From the NCBI GenBank assembly GCA_023425615.1, contig JAFACJ010001137.1, positions 1 through 5,338 of the forward strand: a stretch of DNA of 5,338 bases. The letters run 5' to 3'. Origin of the DNA: Actinomycetes bacterium (GTDB lineage Bacteria > Actinomycetota > Actinomycetes > Streptosporangiales > Streptosporangiaceae). The notes under the pieces were generated by a model that did not search any database, had not been told where the DNA came from, and saw only the letters and a list, made by a program, of their open reading frames with translations. The position numbers and the translations under genes were made by a program. Of this stretch, positions 1 through 5,338 are shown piece by piece; position 1 is the stretch's first letter, and every line of letters begins with the position of its first letter.

Positions 1-817
1 AGCCGAGGTCGTGGGAGGACTGCGACCAGCGCATGCGGCCGCCCTCCGGCCCGTAGTTGACCGCCTCGCCGCCCCAGCGCAGCCACTCGTTCTGGGTGTA
101 CCAGTTCTGCAGCTCGCCGTCGGAGCGCAGCAGCCAGGTCGCGCCGCCCTCCATGGTGGTGAAGTGGCCGTGCTTCACCCGCGCGGGGCGGAAGAAGTAC
201 GTGCCCAGGTCCAGGGTGCCGAAGTTGTACTCCATGTGGCCCTGGGTGGTGTAGGCCTCCTCGTAGCAGGGGTGGTGGGCCAGGCGGTGGTCGGCCCAGC
301 CCTCCTGGGCGTGCACCAGGCGGGTGTAGAAGCCGGTCACCGGGTCCACGTGCAGGTACTTGATGTACATGCCGGGCATGGGTCCGGCGTTGGGGACGGC
401 GTCCCACTGCATCGCCTCGGTGTCCAGGACGATGACGTCCTCACGGGCGTCGTTCCAGCGGGAGGCGGCGGGGTCGAAGCCGGCGTCGCCGTATTCGCGG
501 TAGTGCAGCACCTTGGTGCCCTCGGAGAAGACGAGGGACTCGGCCGGCACCCCCTTCGGCACATACAGGTAGGCGCCCTTCCCGTACTCCTTGCCCGCGT
601 AGGTCATGGACCCGTCGAGGACGTAGAACTCGGTGTCGGCGTGGTGGACGCCGGGACCGCGCCCCCAGCGGGTGTGGAAGTCGATCCGCAGCGAGCAGGA
701 GCCGTCCTCCTCGTCCACCGACAGGCGCCGCTCGCTGGCGCGTCCTTCGCCGCCGACCAGCTCCGCGCCGTGCCAGATGTAGTCGTTCTCCTGGATCAGT
801 TCGACATGTGGCCGCAT
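1..817 (-). CDS. Two-domain cupin protein (3' end outside window)
   Basis: The minus strand is open for 272 codons from an ATG at 817 to the window edge, so the C-terminus is missing. The protein has two tandem cupin beta-barrels. Domain 1 has a motif-1-like segment (GVHHADTEFYVLDG, residues 56-69: H58, H59, E63), but its second motif (VPKGVPAES, residues 86-94) has no histidine. Domain 2 keeps a full potential metal set: H181/H182 and E186 in HHPCYEE, then H216/H218 in RPARVKHGHF. Domain 2 is therefore the likely metal site. The overall look recalls DUF4437/ChrR-like bicupins, tentatively. Such cupins can be dioxygenases, isomerases or sensors, and the reaction is not identifiable here. The ATG lies 7 bases after the synthetase stop codon. 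A GGAAGGA ribosome site sits in that gene's last codons, suggesting translational coupling. The cupin call is firm; the function is open. Confidence 0.85.
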   Translation of the reverse strand, partial: MRPHVELIQENDYIWHGAELVGGEGRASERRLSVDEEDGSCSLRIDFHTRWGRGPGVHHADTEFYVLDGSMTYAGKEYGKGAYLYVPKGVPAESLVFSEGTKVLHYREYGDAGFDPAASRWNDAREDVIVLDTEAMQWDAVPNAGPMPGMYIKYLHVDPVTGFYTRLVHAQEGWADHRLAHHPCYEEAYTTQGHMEYNFGTLDLGTYFFRPARVKHGHFTTMEGGATWLLRSDGELQNWYTQNEWLRWGGEAVNYGPEGGRMRWSQSSHDLG

Positions 818-824
818 GGCGTTC

Positions 825-2300
825 TCAGTCCTTCCGCAGTTCGCGCTTGAGGATCTTGCCTGCCGCGTTGCGCGGCAGGGTGGTCAGGAACTCGATCTGG
901 CGCGGCACCTTGGGCCCGGCCAGGACGGTACGGCAGTGCGCCACCAGGGCCTCGGGGTCGGGGGCGCCGCCGGGGAGGGGGACGACGAAGGCGGCGACGC
1001 GCTCGCCCCAGCGCTCGTCGGGGAGGCCCACCACCGCGGCCTCGGCGACGCCGGGGAAGGCGTTCAGCACCTCCTCCACCTCGCGCGGCGCGATGTTCAC
1101 GCCACCCGAGATGATCATGTCCTTCTTGCGGTCGACGATGGTGATGAAGCCGTCGGCGTCCTGCACGGCGATGTCGCCGGACCGGTAGAAGCCGTCCTCG
1201 GTGAGCGCGGCGGCGGTGGCTTCGGGGTCGTGCAGGTAGCCGTTCATCAGGAAGGGGGAGCGGGAGCACAGCTCGCCCGGCTCGCCGCGCGGCACCTCCC
1301 GTCCGGCGTCGTCGAGGACCTTCAGCTCGGTGAGGAACCAGGGCGGTCCGACGGAGCCGGGCTTGCGCAGCGCGTCGGCGGGGCGGCAGTCGGTGACGAT
1401 GCCGCCCTCGGTCGAGCCGTACAGCTCGTGCACGCCCGCGCCGGGGAAGGCGGACATGACCCATTCCTTGAGCGCGACGGGCAGCGCGGCGGCGTTGAAG
1501 AACAGGGTGTCGAGGCTGGTGGTGTCGTAGCGGTCCACCAGGCCGGAGGCGCGGAGCTGGTGGGCGTGGGTGGGCACCAGGAAGACGCTCTGCGCCCCGG
1601 TCTCGGCGACCAGCGACAGCAGCGTCTCGGGGTCGAAGGACCGCAGCATCACCACGGTGCCTCCGGTGAAGACCGGCGTGTACCCGAAGGCGAACCCGGC
1701 GCCGTGGTACATCGGCGCGACCGCGATGCTGGTGCGCCCTGGCCCGAGGTTCCACTCCAGCGCCGCGCAGTAGAAGGTGAGCGTGCGCGAGCGGTGGCTG
1801 ATGAGCACGCCCTTGGGGCGTCCGGTGGTGCCGGAGGTGTAGACGATGGTGAACGGGTCGGTCTCGGCGACGGGGACGCGCGGATCGACGGGCGAGGCGG
1901 CGGCGAGGAAGTCCTCGTAGCCGCCGTCCACCTCCAGCACGAGCGGGGGAGGGGCGGTGACGTTGCCGAGCAGCGCCCGGTCGGCGATGAGCGCCGCGCA
2001 CGCGGAGTGCTCTAGGATGTAGGCGTTCTCGGCGGCGGTGGAGCGGGTGCCGAGGGGCACCATCACCAGCCCCGCCTTGGCCAGGCCCGCGGCGATCTCG
2101 GGCCATTCCAGCCGGTTGCCCAGCAGCACCCCGACCCTGGCCCCGGGCCGCAGCCCCGCCGCGAGCAGTCCGTCCCCCAGCCGGCTGGAGCGCTCGTCCA
2201 CCTCGGCGAAGGTGAGCCGCCGCTCACCGTCGATCACGGCGACCGCCCCAGGACTGCCGACGGCGAACTCCCTGATCCCACCGGCTATGGAGAGCTGCAC
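825..2300 (-). CDS. AMP-forming acyl-CoA synthetase (fatty/aromatic acid-CoA ligase family)
   Basis: This is a cytoplasmic adenylate-forming enzyme expected to activate a carboxylic acid with ATP to an acyl-AMP and transfer it to CoA. From the GTG start it has 491 residues, a compact but normal length. All core motifs are present: A3 YTSGTTGRPKG (154-164), A4 APMYHG (195-200), A5 YGSTEGG (294-300), A7 YRSGD (372-376), hinge A8 DRKKDMIISGGVNI (390-403), and A10 PRNAAGKILKREL (476-488) with catalytic Lys482. No carrier-protein or other fused domain is present. I chose GTG 2300 because GGGAGG lies 5 bases upstream. An in-frame ATG at 2348 would add 16 residues unlike the family and lies inside an operator-like palindrome. 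Neighbours are an amidohydrolase upstream and a cupin immediately downstream, on the same strand. That suggests it activates an acid released by the amidohydrolase. Substrate class (aliphatic or aromatic) cannot be assigned. Confidence 0.93.
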   Translation of the reverse strand: MQLSIAGGIREFAVGSPGAVAVIDGERRLTFAEVDERSSRLGDGLLAAGLRPGARVGVLLGNRLEWPEIAAGLAKAGLVMVPLGTRSTAAENAYILEHSACAALIADRALLGNVTAPPPLVLEVDGGYEDFLAAASPVDPRVPVAETDPFTIVYTSGTTGRPKGVLISHRSRTLTFYCAALEWNLGPGRTSIAVAPMYHGAGFAFGYTPVFTGGTVVMLRSFDPETLLSLVAETGAQSVFLVPTHAHQLRASGLVDRYDTTSLDTLFFNAAALPVALKEWVMSAFPGAGVHELYGSTEGGIVTDCRPADALRKPGSVGPPWFLTELKVLDDAGREVPRGEPGELCSRSPFLMNGYLHDPEATAAALTEDGFYRSGDIAVQDADGFITIVDRKKDMIISGGVNIAPREVEEVLNAFPGVAEAAVVGLPDERWGERVAAFVVPLPGGAPDPEALVAHCRTVLAGPKVPRQIEFLTTLPRNAAGKILKRELRKD

Positions 2301-2305
2301 CCGGG

Positions 2306-2311
2306 CCTCCC
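2306..2311 (-). promoter_or_regulatory. Ribosome binding site fixing a GTG start
   Basis: GGGAGG on the minus strand lies 5 bases before the GTG at 2300. No comparable site precedes the alternative ATG at 2348. This decides the acyl-CoA synthetase start. Confidence 0.75.
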
Positions 2312-2341
2312 GCGTGTTGTGTCCAGCGTGTTTCGTACAAA

Positions 2342-2354
2342 GAAACATCGTTTC
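2342..2354. promoter_or_regulatory. Operator-like palindrome, copy 2 (GAAACATCGTTTC)
   Basis: Perfect 5-base arms GAAAC/GTTTC flank a 3-base spacer, in the 91-base gap before the acyl-CoA synthetase gene. It differs by one spacer base from the palindrome at 3076-3088. A further half-site, GTTTCGTAC, lies at 2330-2338. The site is AT-rich against a GC-rich background. The form fits a dimeric repressor such as a TetR-family protein, but the regulator is not in the window. It suggests an internal, regulated promoter for the synthetase and cupin genes. No convincing -10/-35 pair was found around it. Confidence 0.6.
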
Positions 2355-2391
2355 GCTACGGGCAATAGCATGCTGCCCCCATGCCGCGACG

Positions 2392-3024
2392 TCAAGGCGT
2401 GCCCGGCGTTCGCGACAGCAGGGCGGTGGCCTCGGGGAGGGAGATGACCTCGGCGTATTTGTGGCGGAGGTCGAACAGGGCGGCCTCGTGGGGGCGCGGG
2501 TCGCGGTCGCCGCAGGCGTCGGCGACGACGTAGGGGACGAAGCCGTGCTGGAGGGCGTCCACGGTGGTGGCGCGGACGCAGCCGCTGGTGGACAGGCCGC
2601 AGATGAGCAGGGAGTCGACCGACCAGGCGGTGAGGGTGGCGGCCAGGCTCGTGCCGAAGAAGGCGCTGGCGTACTGCTTGACCACGACGACCTCGTCCTC
2701 GTGCGGTGTCAGCTCGGCGACGAAGTCGCCGAGGGGGTTGCCGCGCTGGAAGGCGGCGAGGGCGGGGACCTTGCGGTAGAACAGCCCGCCGTCGGCGCCG
2801 CCCGGCAGGTACTCGACCCTGGTGAAGACGACGGGCACCCCGTTCTCGCGCGCCGCGGCCACGAGCGCGACGCCCGCGCCGACGGCGTCCTCGACCCCCG
2901 CGTACAGCGGCGAGTCCGGCTCCAGATAGGCGCGCGCCATATCGACCACCAGAACGGCGGGACGGCTGCCGAACGTGAGATTCCCGCCGAATCCTGCTTT
3001 TTCGTAGTCCTGGGTGAGATCCAT
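2392..3024 (-). CDS. Isochorismatase-superfamily cysteine amidohydrolase (N-carbamoylsarcosine amidase/maleamate amidase-like)
   Basis: This is a 210-residue cytoplasmic hydrolase of the cysteine-hydrolase (isochorismatase-like) superfamily. The catalytic triad is visible: Asp28 in AVLVVDMA, Lys116 in VVVVKQYAS, and nucleophile Cys149 in LSTSGCVRATTVDA. The residues before Cys149 match the family's cis-peptide/oxyanion segment. The N-terminal stretch YEKAGFGGNLTFGSRPA and the total length resemble N-carbamoylsarcosine amidase and maleamate amidase more than nicotinamidase. The expected reaction is hydrolysis of an amide or N-carbamoyl group, releasing ammonia. An exact substrate cannot be given. 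The ATG at 3024 is preceded by AAGGAG with 6-base spacing, the best ribosome site in the window. It is the first gene of the minus-strand cluster, 91 bases upstream of the synthetase. It faces a divergent secreted-protein gene across a palindrome-rich control region. Confidence 0.9.
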   Translation of the reverse strand: MDLTQDYEKAGFGGNLTFGSRPAVLVVDMARAYLEPDSPLYAGVEDAVGAGVALVAAARENGVPVVFTRVEYLPGGADGGLFYRKVPALAAFQRGNPLGDFVAELTPHEDEVVVVKQYASAFFGTSLAATLTAWSVDSLLICGLSTSGCVRATTVDALQHGFVPYVVADACGDRDPRPHEAALFDLRHKYAEVISLPEATALLSRTPGTP

Positions 3025-3050
3025 TTGTTGCTCCTTATTCCTCGCTGCCC

Positions 3051-3070
3051 AGGATAGAGATCTGTATCCT
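3051..3070. promoter_or_regulatory. 20-base palindrome with two outward-facing TATCCT boxes
   Basis: AGGATAGAGATCTGTATCCT equals its own reverse complement except for one mismatched pair (3057 and 3064), so 18 of 20 positions are symmetric. Each end reads TATCCT outward: on the minus strand at 3056-3051, toward the amidohydrolase, and on the plus strand at 3065-3070, toward the secreted-protein gene. Both fit the actinobacterial -10 pattern TAnnnT. No good -35 is seen on either side. It may be an operator (GntR- or TetR-type size), a pair of overlapping divergent -10 elements, or both. Confidence 0.55.
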
Positions 3071-3075
3071 CAAGC

Positions 3076-3088
3076 GAAACATTGTTTC
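3076..3088. promoter_or_regulatory. Operator-like palindrome, copy 1 (GAAACATTGTTTC)
   Basis: Perfect GAAAC/GTTTC arms flank a 3-base spacer, 5 bases from the 20-base palindrome and 20 bases before the secreted-protein ATG. On the minus strand it covers roughly the -35 region expected for the amidohydrolase if TATCCT at 3056-3051 is the -10. On the plus strand it would lie at the transcription start. One dimeric regulator could therefore repress both directions. It is nearly identical to the site at 2342-2354. Confidence 0.62.
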
Positions 3089-3108
3089 CCTCACTTGGGA
3101 GTCAGTCC

Positions 3109-3798
3109 ATGCGAGACGCGATCGGGCGGGGACTCCTCGCCCTGGGGACGGCGGGACTCGGCCTCGCCGTCCTCTCCGGCGCCTCCTCCGCCTCCGCGGC
3201 GGCGGCGCCGGTGGGCGATCTGTGCCTGCGCGCGCAGCAGCAGACCGCCAAGCTCGACCAGGGGGCCTTCCAGGCCGCCGGAGGTCAGCTCAGCAACATC
3301 GATTACCCCGACGCGGCTTCCTTCGAGAAGTCCAAGCCCTCGGTCCAGCCCCTCGTCACCGGGTCCTACACGACATACGAGGACGCGGACAAGACGCTGC
3401 CCAAGCAGATCCGGTGCAAGACCAAGCGCTCCGACCACCTCCAGCTCGTCTACGGCGCCTCCGTGGCGGGGCCTGAGCAGGAGTGCAAGGGCGTCAACGC
3501 GGCGACGCTCCAGGAGGTCGACGCCTCCTTCACCCCCGAGGAGAGGGCCGCGCTGGTCTTCCCCGCGGCGAAGGTCGTCATCGACGGCGATGTCCCGGCC
3601 TTCACCGGCTGGGACTGGCTGTGGGACTTCCCCGCCGCCTACAAGGGCGTCGGCGGCAAGCTCCGCATCCCCTCGCGGTCGCTGTCCGTCCCGTGGTCGT
3701 GGAGCGCCTTCCCCGAGAGCTTCCGCGGCCAGCACTACTGCACGTTCATCGCCCCCTCCTACCTCAAGCGGCTCATGCTCGGCCAGGCGAAGGTCTGA
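3109..3798 (+). CDS. Secreted four-cysteine protein of unknown function
   Basis: I do not recognise this family. The product has 229 residues. It opens with a Sec-type signal peptide: Arg2 and Arg7, a hydrophobic core at about 8-23, and a likely cleavage after the ASA or AAA run near residues 28-33. There is no lipobox and no twin arginine. The mature part has exactly four cysteines (39, 103, 126, 211), enough for two disulfides. It also has an aromatic-rich stretch with five tryptophans between residues 168 and 198 (FTGWDWLWDF, then VPWSWSAFP). No transmembrane segment follows the signal, so it is probably exported and soluble. The ATG is supported by GGGAG 7 bases upstream (3097-3101). A TTG at 3082 in the same frame has no ribosome site and would spoil the signal peptide. 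It is divergent from the amidohydrolase operon and shares its control region, so co-regulation is possible but inferred. Confidence 0.85.
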   Translation: MRDAIGRGLLALGTAGLGLAVLSGASSASAAAAPVGDLCLRAQQQTAKLDQGAFQAAGGQLSNIDYPDAASFEKSKPSVQPLVTGSYTTYEDADKTLPKQIRCKTKRSDHLQLVYGASVAGPEQECKGVNAATLQEVDASFTPEERAALVFPAAKVVIDGDVPAFTGWDWLWDFPAAYKGVGGKLRIPSRSLSVPWSWSAFPESFRGQHYCTFIAPSYLKRLMLGQAKV

Positions 3799-3838
3799 TC
3801 CCGCCACCGCGCGATCTGACCTCGTCCGGCCTCCGAAC

Positions 3839-3873
3839 GCCCCTGCCTGCGGGAAGACCCTCCGGGCGGGGGC
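3839..3873 (+). terminator. Strong GC hairpin, probable terminator of the secreted-protein gene
   Basis: GCCCCTGCCTG (3839-3849) pairs with CGGGCGGGGGC (3863-3873) over 11 base pairs, including two G-U pairs. GGG/CCC inside the loop (3851-3853 with 3858-3860) can extend it. It starts 40 bases after the stop codon. No T-tract follows, which is common for actinobacterial hairpin terminators but weakens the call. Confidence 0.45.
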
Positions 3874-3905
3874 GCGCGGCTCCCACACGACGCTCCAGCC
3901 CCACC

Positions 3906-3923
3906 CGCCGCGGCACCGCGGCG
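3906..3923. repeat. Perfect 8+8 inverted repeat upstream of the acyltransferase
   Basis: CGCCGCGG and CCGCGGCG are exact reverse complements separated by CA. The repeat ends 2 bases before the putative -10 box and 14 bases before the acyltransferase ATG. The position suits an operator in the spacer of that promoter. It could also form a second small hairpin after the preceding gene. In such GC-rich DNA, chance is a real alternative. Confidence 0.45.
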
Positions 3924-3925
3924 CA

Positions 3926-3937
3926 TACGCTGTCCAG
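3926..3937 (+). promoter_or_regulatory. Possible leaderless promoter (-10 TACGCT)
   Basis: TACGCT at 3926-3931 fits the TAnnnT -10 consensus and ends 6 bases before the ATG at 3938. That spacing would place the transcription start at the ATG itself. No purine-rich ribosome site precedes this ATG, in contrast to the other genes here. Leaderless messages are common in actinobacteria. No clear -35 is visible. Confidence 0.4.
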
Positions 3938-5215
3938 ATGCCTCAGGTGACGACGCGCTCCCCGACGTCAGTTCTCCCCGGCTCCAGCGCCACCCGGGAC
4001 CCCGCCCGCCTCGACTGGCTCGACCTGCTCCGGGGCGTCGCCGCGCTGATGGTGGCGCTGCACCACGCCCTGTACTACTTCGTGCCACCCGTCTGGGCGC
4101 AGATGACGCGCTGGATCGATCCCGGCAAAGCGGGCGTGCTGCTGTTCTTCCTCATCAGCGGGTACATCGTCCCCGCCTCGCTGGAGCGGAAGGGGAGCGT
4201 GCGCGGCTTCTGGATCGGGCGCGCCTTCCGGATCTACCCGCTGCTGCTGGCGACGTGCGCGGCGGTGCTGGTCCCGGTGTCCCTGGGCTGGTGGGAACCG
4301 CGCCCGGAGGCCGAGGGCATGGACCCGTTCCTCGGCACCGTGGCGCACCTGACGATGCTCCAGGACCTGCTGGCCGTGCCGAGCCTGCTCAACGTCCTGT
4401 GGACGCTCTCCTACGAGATGGTCTTCTACCTTCTGGTCGCCGCCCTGTTCGTCACCGGGACGCACCGGCGCTCGGCGGGCATCGCGACGGGATTCGCCGC
4501 GGGGGCGCTGCTGCTCGGCGCAGCCCTGCCGCGTGTCCTGCTGTCGGAGACCTTCGGCACCGGGCCGGTCGTCCTCGTCGCCGCCGCCGTCCTCCTGGCG
4601 TCCCTCGCCGCGTCGGTGAGCGGCAGGCCCGGCACGGCGCGCTGCGGAGCGGTCGCCGGGGGAGCGCTGGCCCTGGTGCTCCTGGCCGTCAACGGGCGGC
4701 CCAGCGCCTGGGAGACCCTCTCCATCTTCGCCGTCATGTTCCTGGGCACCGCGCTCTACCGGGCCGAGCACGGCCAGATCCCCCGGCGCTCGGCACTGTG
4801 GGCGGCGGCCGCGGTGCTCGGCTGCGCCGTCGCGGCGGGACTGCTCTACGGCGGGCGGGGACTGGACGCCGCGCAGTCCGCCGAACTGCGCATGATCTGG
4901 ACCGCGGCGGTGCTCCTGGCCGCGCTGGGCTTCTGGGCGGGGCGCGCGCTGCGGTACCGCCGCGTCCCCCGGATCCTGACCGGTCTCGGCACCGTCAGCT
5001 TCTCGGTCTACCTGGTGCACCCGGTGCTGCTGCTGGGCGTCGAGGCGCTGCTGGGCGAGCGCGGCCCGCAGCGCTGGGGCGGTCTCGCCGTCTTCACCGT
5101 GATACTGATCATGGTGAGCGCCATGACCCACCGCTGGATCGAGGCGCCCTTCCAGCGGCTGGGACGCCGGCTGGCCCGCGCGACGGTACCCGAACGGGAG
5201 AGAAGAGACGGATGA
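3938..5215 (+). CDS. Integral-membrane acyltransferase, acyltransferase-3 (OafA/YrhL-like) family
   Basis: This 425-residue polytopic membrane protein has about ten hydrophobic segments. Family marks appear in order: LDWLDLLRGVAALMVALHH (25-43) with the paired histidines H42/H43, FFLISGYIV (70-78), RAFRIYPLL (95-103), WTLSYEMVFYL (155-165), SFSVYLVHPVLLL (354-366) and IEAPFQRLG (401-409). The family moves acyl groups, often acetyl, from a cytoplasmic donor to sugars of polysaccharides, glycolipids or antibiotics. The acceptor cannot be deduced here, and there is no SGNH domain attached. The frame stays open far upstream, into the secreted-protein gene, but that part is antisense-like, Arg/Pro/Ser-rich sequence. 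I therefore place the start at the first ATG before the conserved region. No Shine-Dalgarno precedes it, fitting a leaderless start. It is followed by a hydrolase gene overlapping by 4 bases. Confidence 0.9.
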   Translation: MPQVTTRSPTSVLPGSSATRDPARLDWLDLLRGVAALMVALHHALYYFVPPVWAQMTRWIDPGKAGVLLFFLISGYIVPASLERKGSVRGFWIGRAFRIYPLLLATCAAVLVPVSLGWWEPRPEAEGMDPFLGTVAHLTMLQDLLAVPSLLNVLWTLSYEMVFYLLVAALFVTGTHRRSAGIATGFAAGALLLGAALPRVLLSETFGTGPVVLVAAAVLLASLAASVSGRPGTARCGAVAGGALALVLLAVNGRPSAWETLSIFAVMFLGTALYRAEHGQIPRRSALWAAAAVLGCAVAAGLLYGGRGLDAAQSAELRMIWTAAVLLAALGFWAGRALRYRRVPRILTGLGTVSFSVYLVHPVLLLGVEALLGERGPQRWGGLAVFTVILIMVSAMTHRWIEAPFQRLGRRLARATVPERERRDG

Positions 5216-5338
5216 GACATCCCGCCATCACCAGGGTCGCCGACGGCGTGCACTTCGTGCGGGGCCGCGCGGTCAACTGGACGGTCCTGTCCGAAGGCCG
5301 TGACGTCACCCTGGTCGACGCCGGGTACCCCGGAGACC
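5212..5338 (+). CDS. N-terminus of a probable MBL-fold metallo-hydrolase (partial)
   Basis: Only the first 42 codons are in the window. The product begins MRHPAITRVADGVHFVRG, continues VNWTVLSEGRDVTLVDAG, and ends in YPGD at the edge. The pattern "VADGVHFV...N-TVL-EG---TLVDAG-PGD" is the usual opening of metallo-beta-lactamase-fold hydrolases: two beta-strands and the LVDAG turn before the HxHxDH metal motif. That motif would lie beyond the window, so metal binding and substrate class cannot be checked. The ATG overlaps the acyltransferase stop as ATGA. A purine-rich stretch (GGGAGAGAAGAGA, 5196-5208) just upstream supports it. This layout indicates co-transcription and translational coupling with the acyltransferase. 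Confidence 0.75.
   Translation, partial: MRHPAITRVADGVHFVRGRAVNWTVLSEGRDVTLVDAGYPGD

Noticed and set aside
11..850. Plus-strand open frame over the cupin gene
   Set aside because: A mirror of the cupin coding frame. The minus strand shows two cupin motifs and a coupled start.
816..2015. Long plus-strand open frame opposite the acyl-CoA synthetase
   Set aside because: Low-complexity Gly/Val/Ala/Arg composition typical of antisense frames in GC-rich DNA. The opposite strand carries all adenylation motifs.
2361..2384. Possible attenuator or terminator between the amidohydrolase and the synthetase (GCATG...CATGC, AGCATGCT)
   Set aside because: Arms are only 5 bases, no T-tract follows, and the overlapping small palindromes do not form one stable hairpin.
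825..3024. Catechol siderophore (EntB/EntE-like) genes, because an isochorismatase-fold gene and an adenylating enzyme are adjacent
   Set aside because: The isochorismatase-like protein has the catalytic Cys149 of amidohydrolases and no aryl-carrier domain. No isochorismate synthase, dehydrogenase or NRPS is present.
3082..3108. TTG start nine codons upstream for the secreted protein
   Set aside because: No ribosome site, it overlaps the GAAACATTGTTTC palindrome, and the ATG at 3109 gives a clean signal peptide with GGGAG upstream.
3014..3937. Long in-frame extension upstream of the acyltransferase, which would give a 733-residue protein
   Set aside because: The first 308 residues are Arg/Pro/Ser-rich and read the secreted-protein gene in another frame. 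The GC-rich sequence simply lacks stops, and family homology begins only after 3938.
3091..5131. Minus-strand open frames opposite the secreted-protein and acyltransferase genes (3091-3888, 3968-5131)
   Set aside because: Arg/Gly/Gln-rich, no recognisable domain or ribosome site, and the opposite strand encodes proteins with a signal peptide or family motifs.

Overview
The window is very GC-rich, with coding regions biased to G or C at third codon positions. Spacing is tight, some genes overlap, and GTG is used as a start. This points to an actinomycete chromosome (Streptosporangiales/Streptomyces-like); the sequence alone does not settle the genus. No RNA gene, CRISPR array, insertion sequence or phage gene was seen. 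Coding density is high and no gene-free stretch exceeds about 140 bases.

Left half, minus strand (about 1-3024): a three-gene cluster read right to left. It starts with an isochorismatase-superfamily cysteine amidohydrolase resembling N-carbamoylsarcosine amidase or maleamate amidase (3024-2392). Next is a complete AMP-forming acyl-CoA synthetase (2300-825). Last, 7 bases further on, is a two-domain cupin protein (817 to beyond base 1) that runs off the window. Together they look like a small catabolic module: hydrolysis of an amide or carbamoyl group, CoA activation of the resulting acid, and a metal-cupin step. The substrate cannot be read from the sequence.

Centre (3025-3108): an 84-base divergent control region. 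It holds a near-perfect 20-base palindrome with a TATCCT box facing outward on each side. Beside it is a 13-base operator-like palindrome, GAAACATTGTTTC. An almost identical copy, GAAACATCGTTTC, lies in the 91-base gap before the acyl-CoA synthetase gene. This suggests one regulator acting on both the operon promoter and an internal promoter, and perhaps on the divergent gene.

Right half, plus strand: a secreted four-cysteine protein of unknown function (3109-3798); a gap with a strong GC hairpin (likely terminator), an 8+8 inverted repeat and a probable leaderless promoter (3799-3937); an integral-membrane acyltransferase of the OafA-like acyltransferase-3 family (3938-5215); and, overlapping it by ATGA, the first 42 codons of a probable metallo-beta-lactamase-fold hydrolase (5212 to beyond 5338). 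The last two genes are probably co-transcribed and are not obviously linked to the catabolic cluster.
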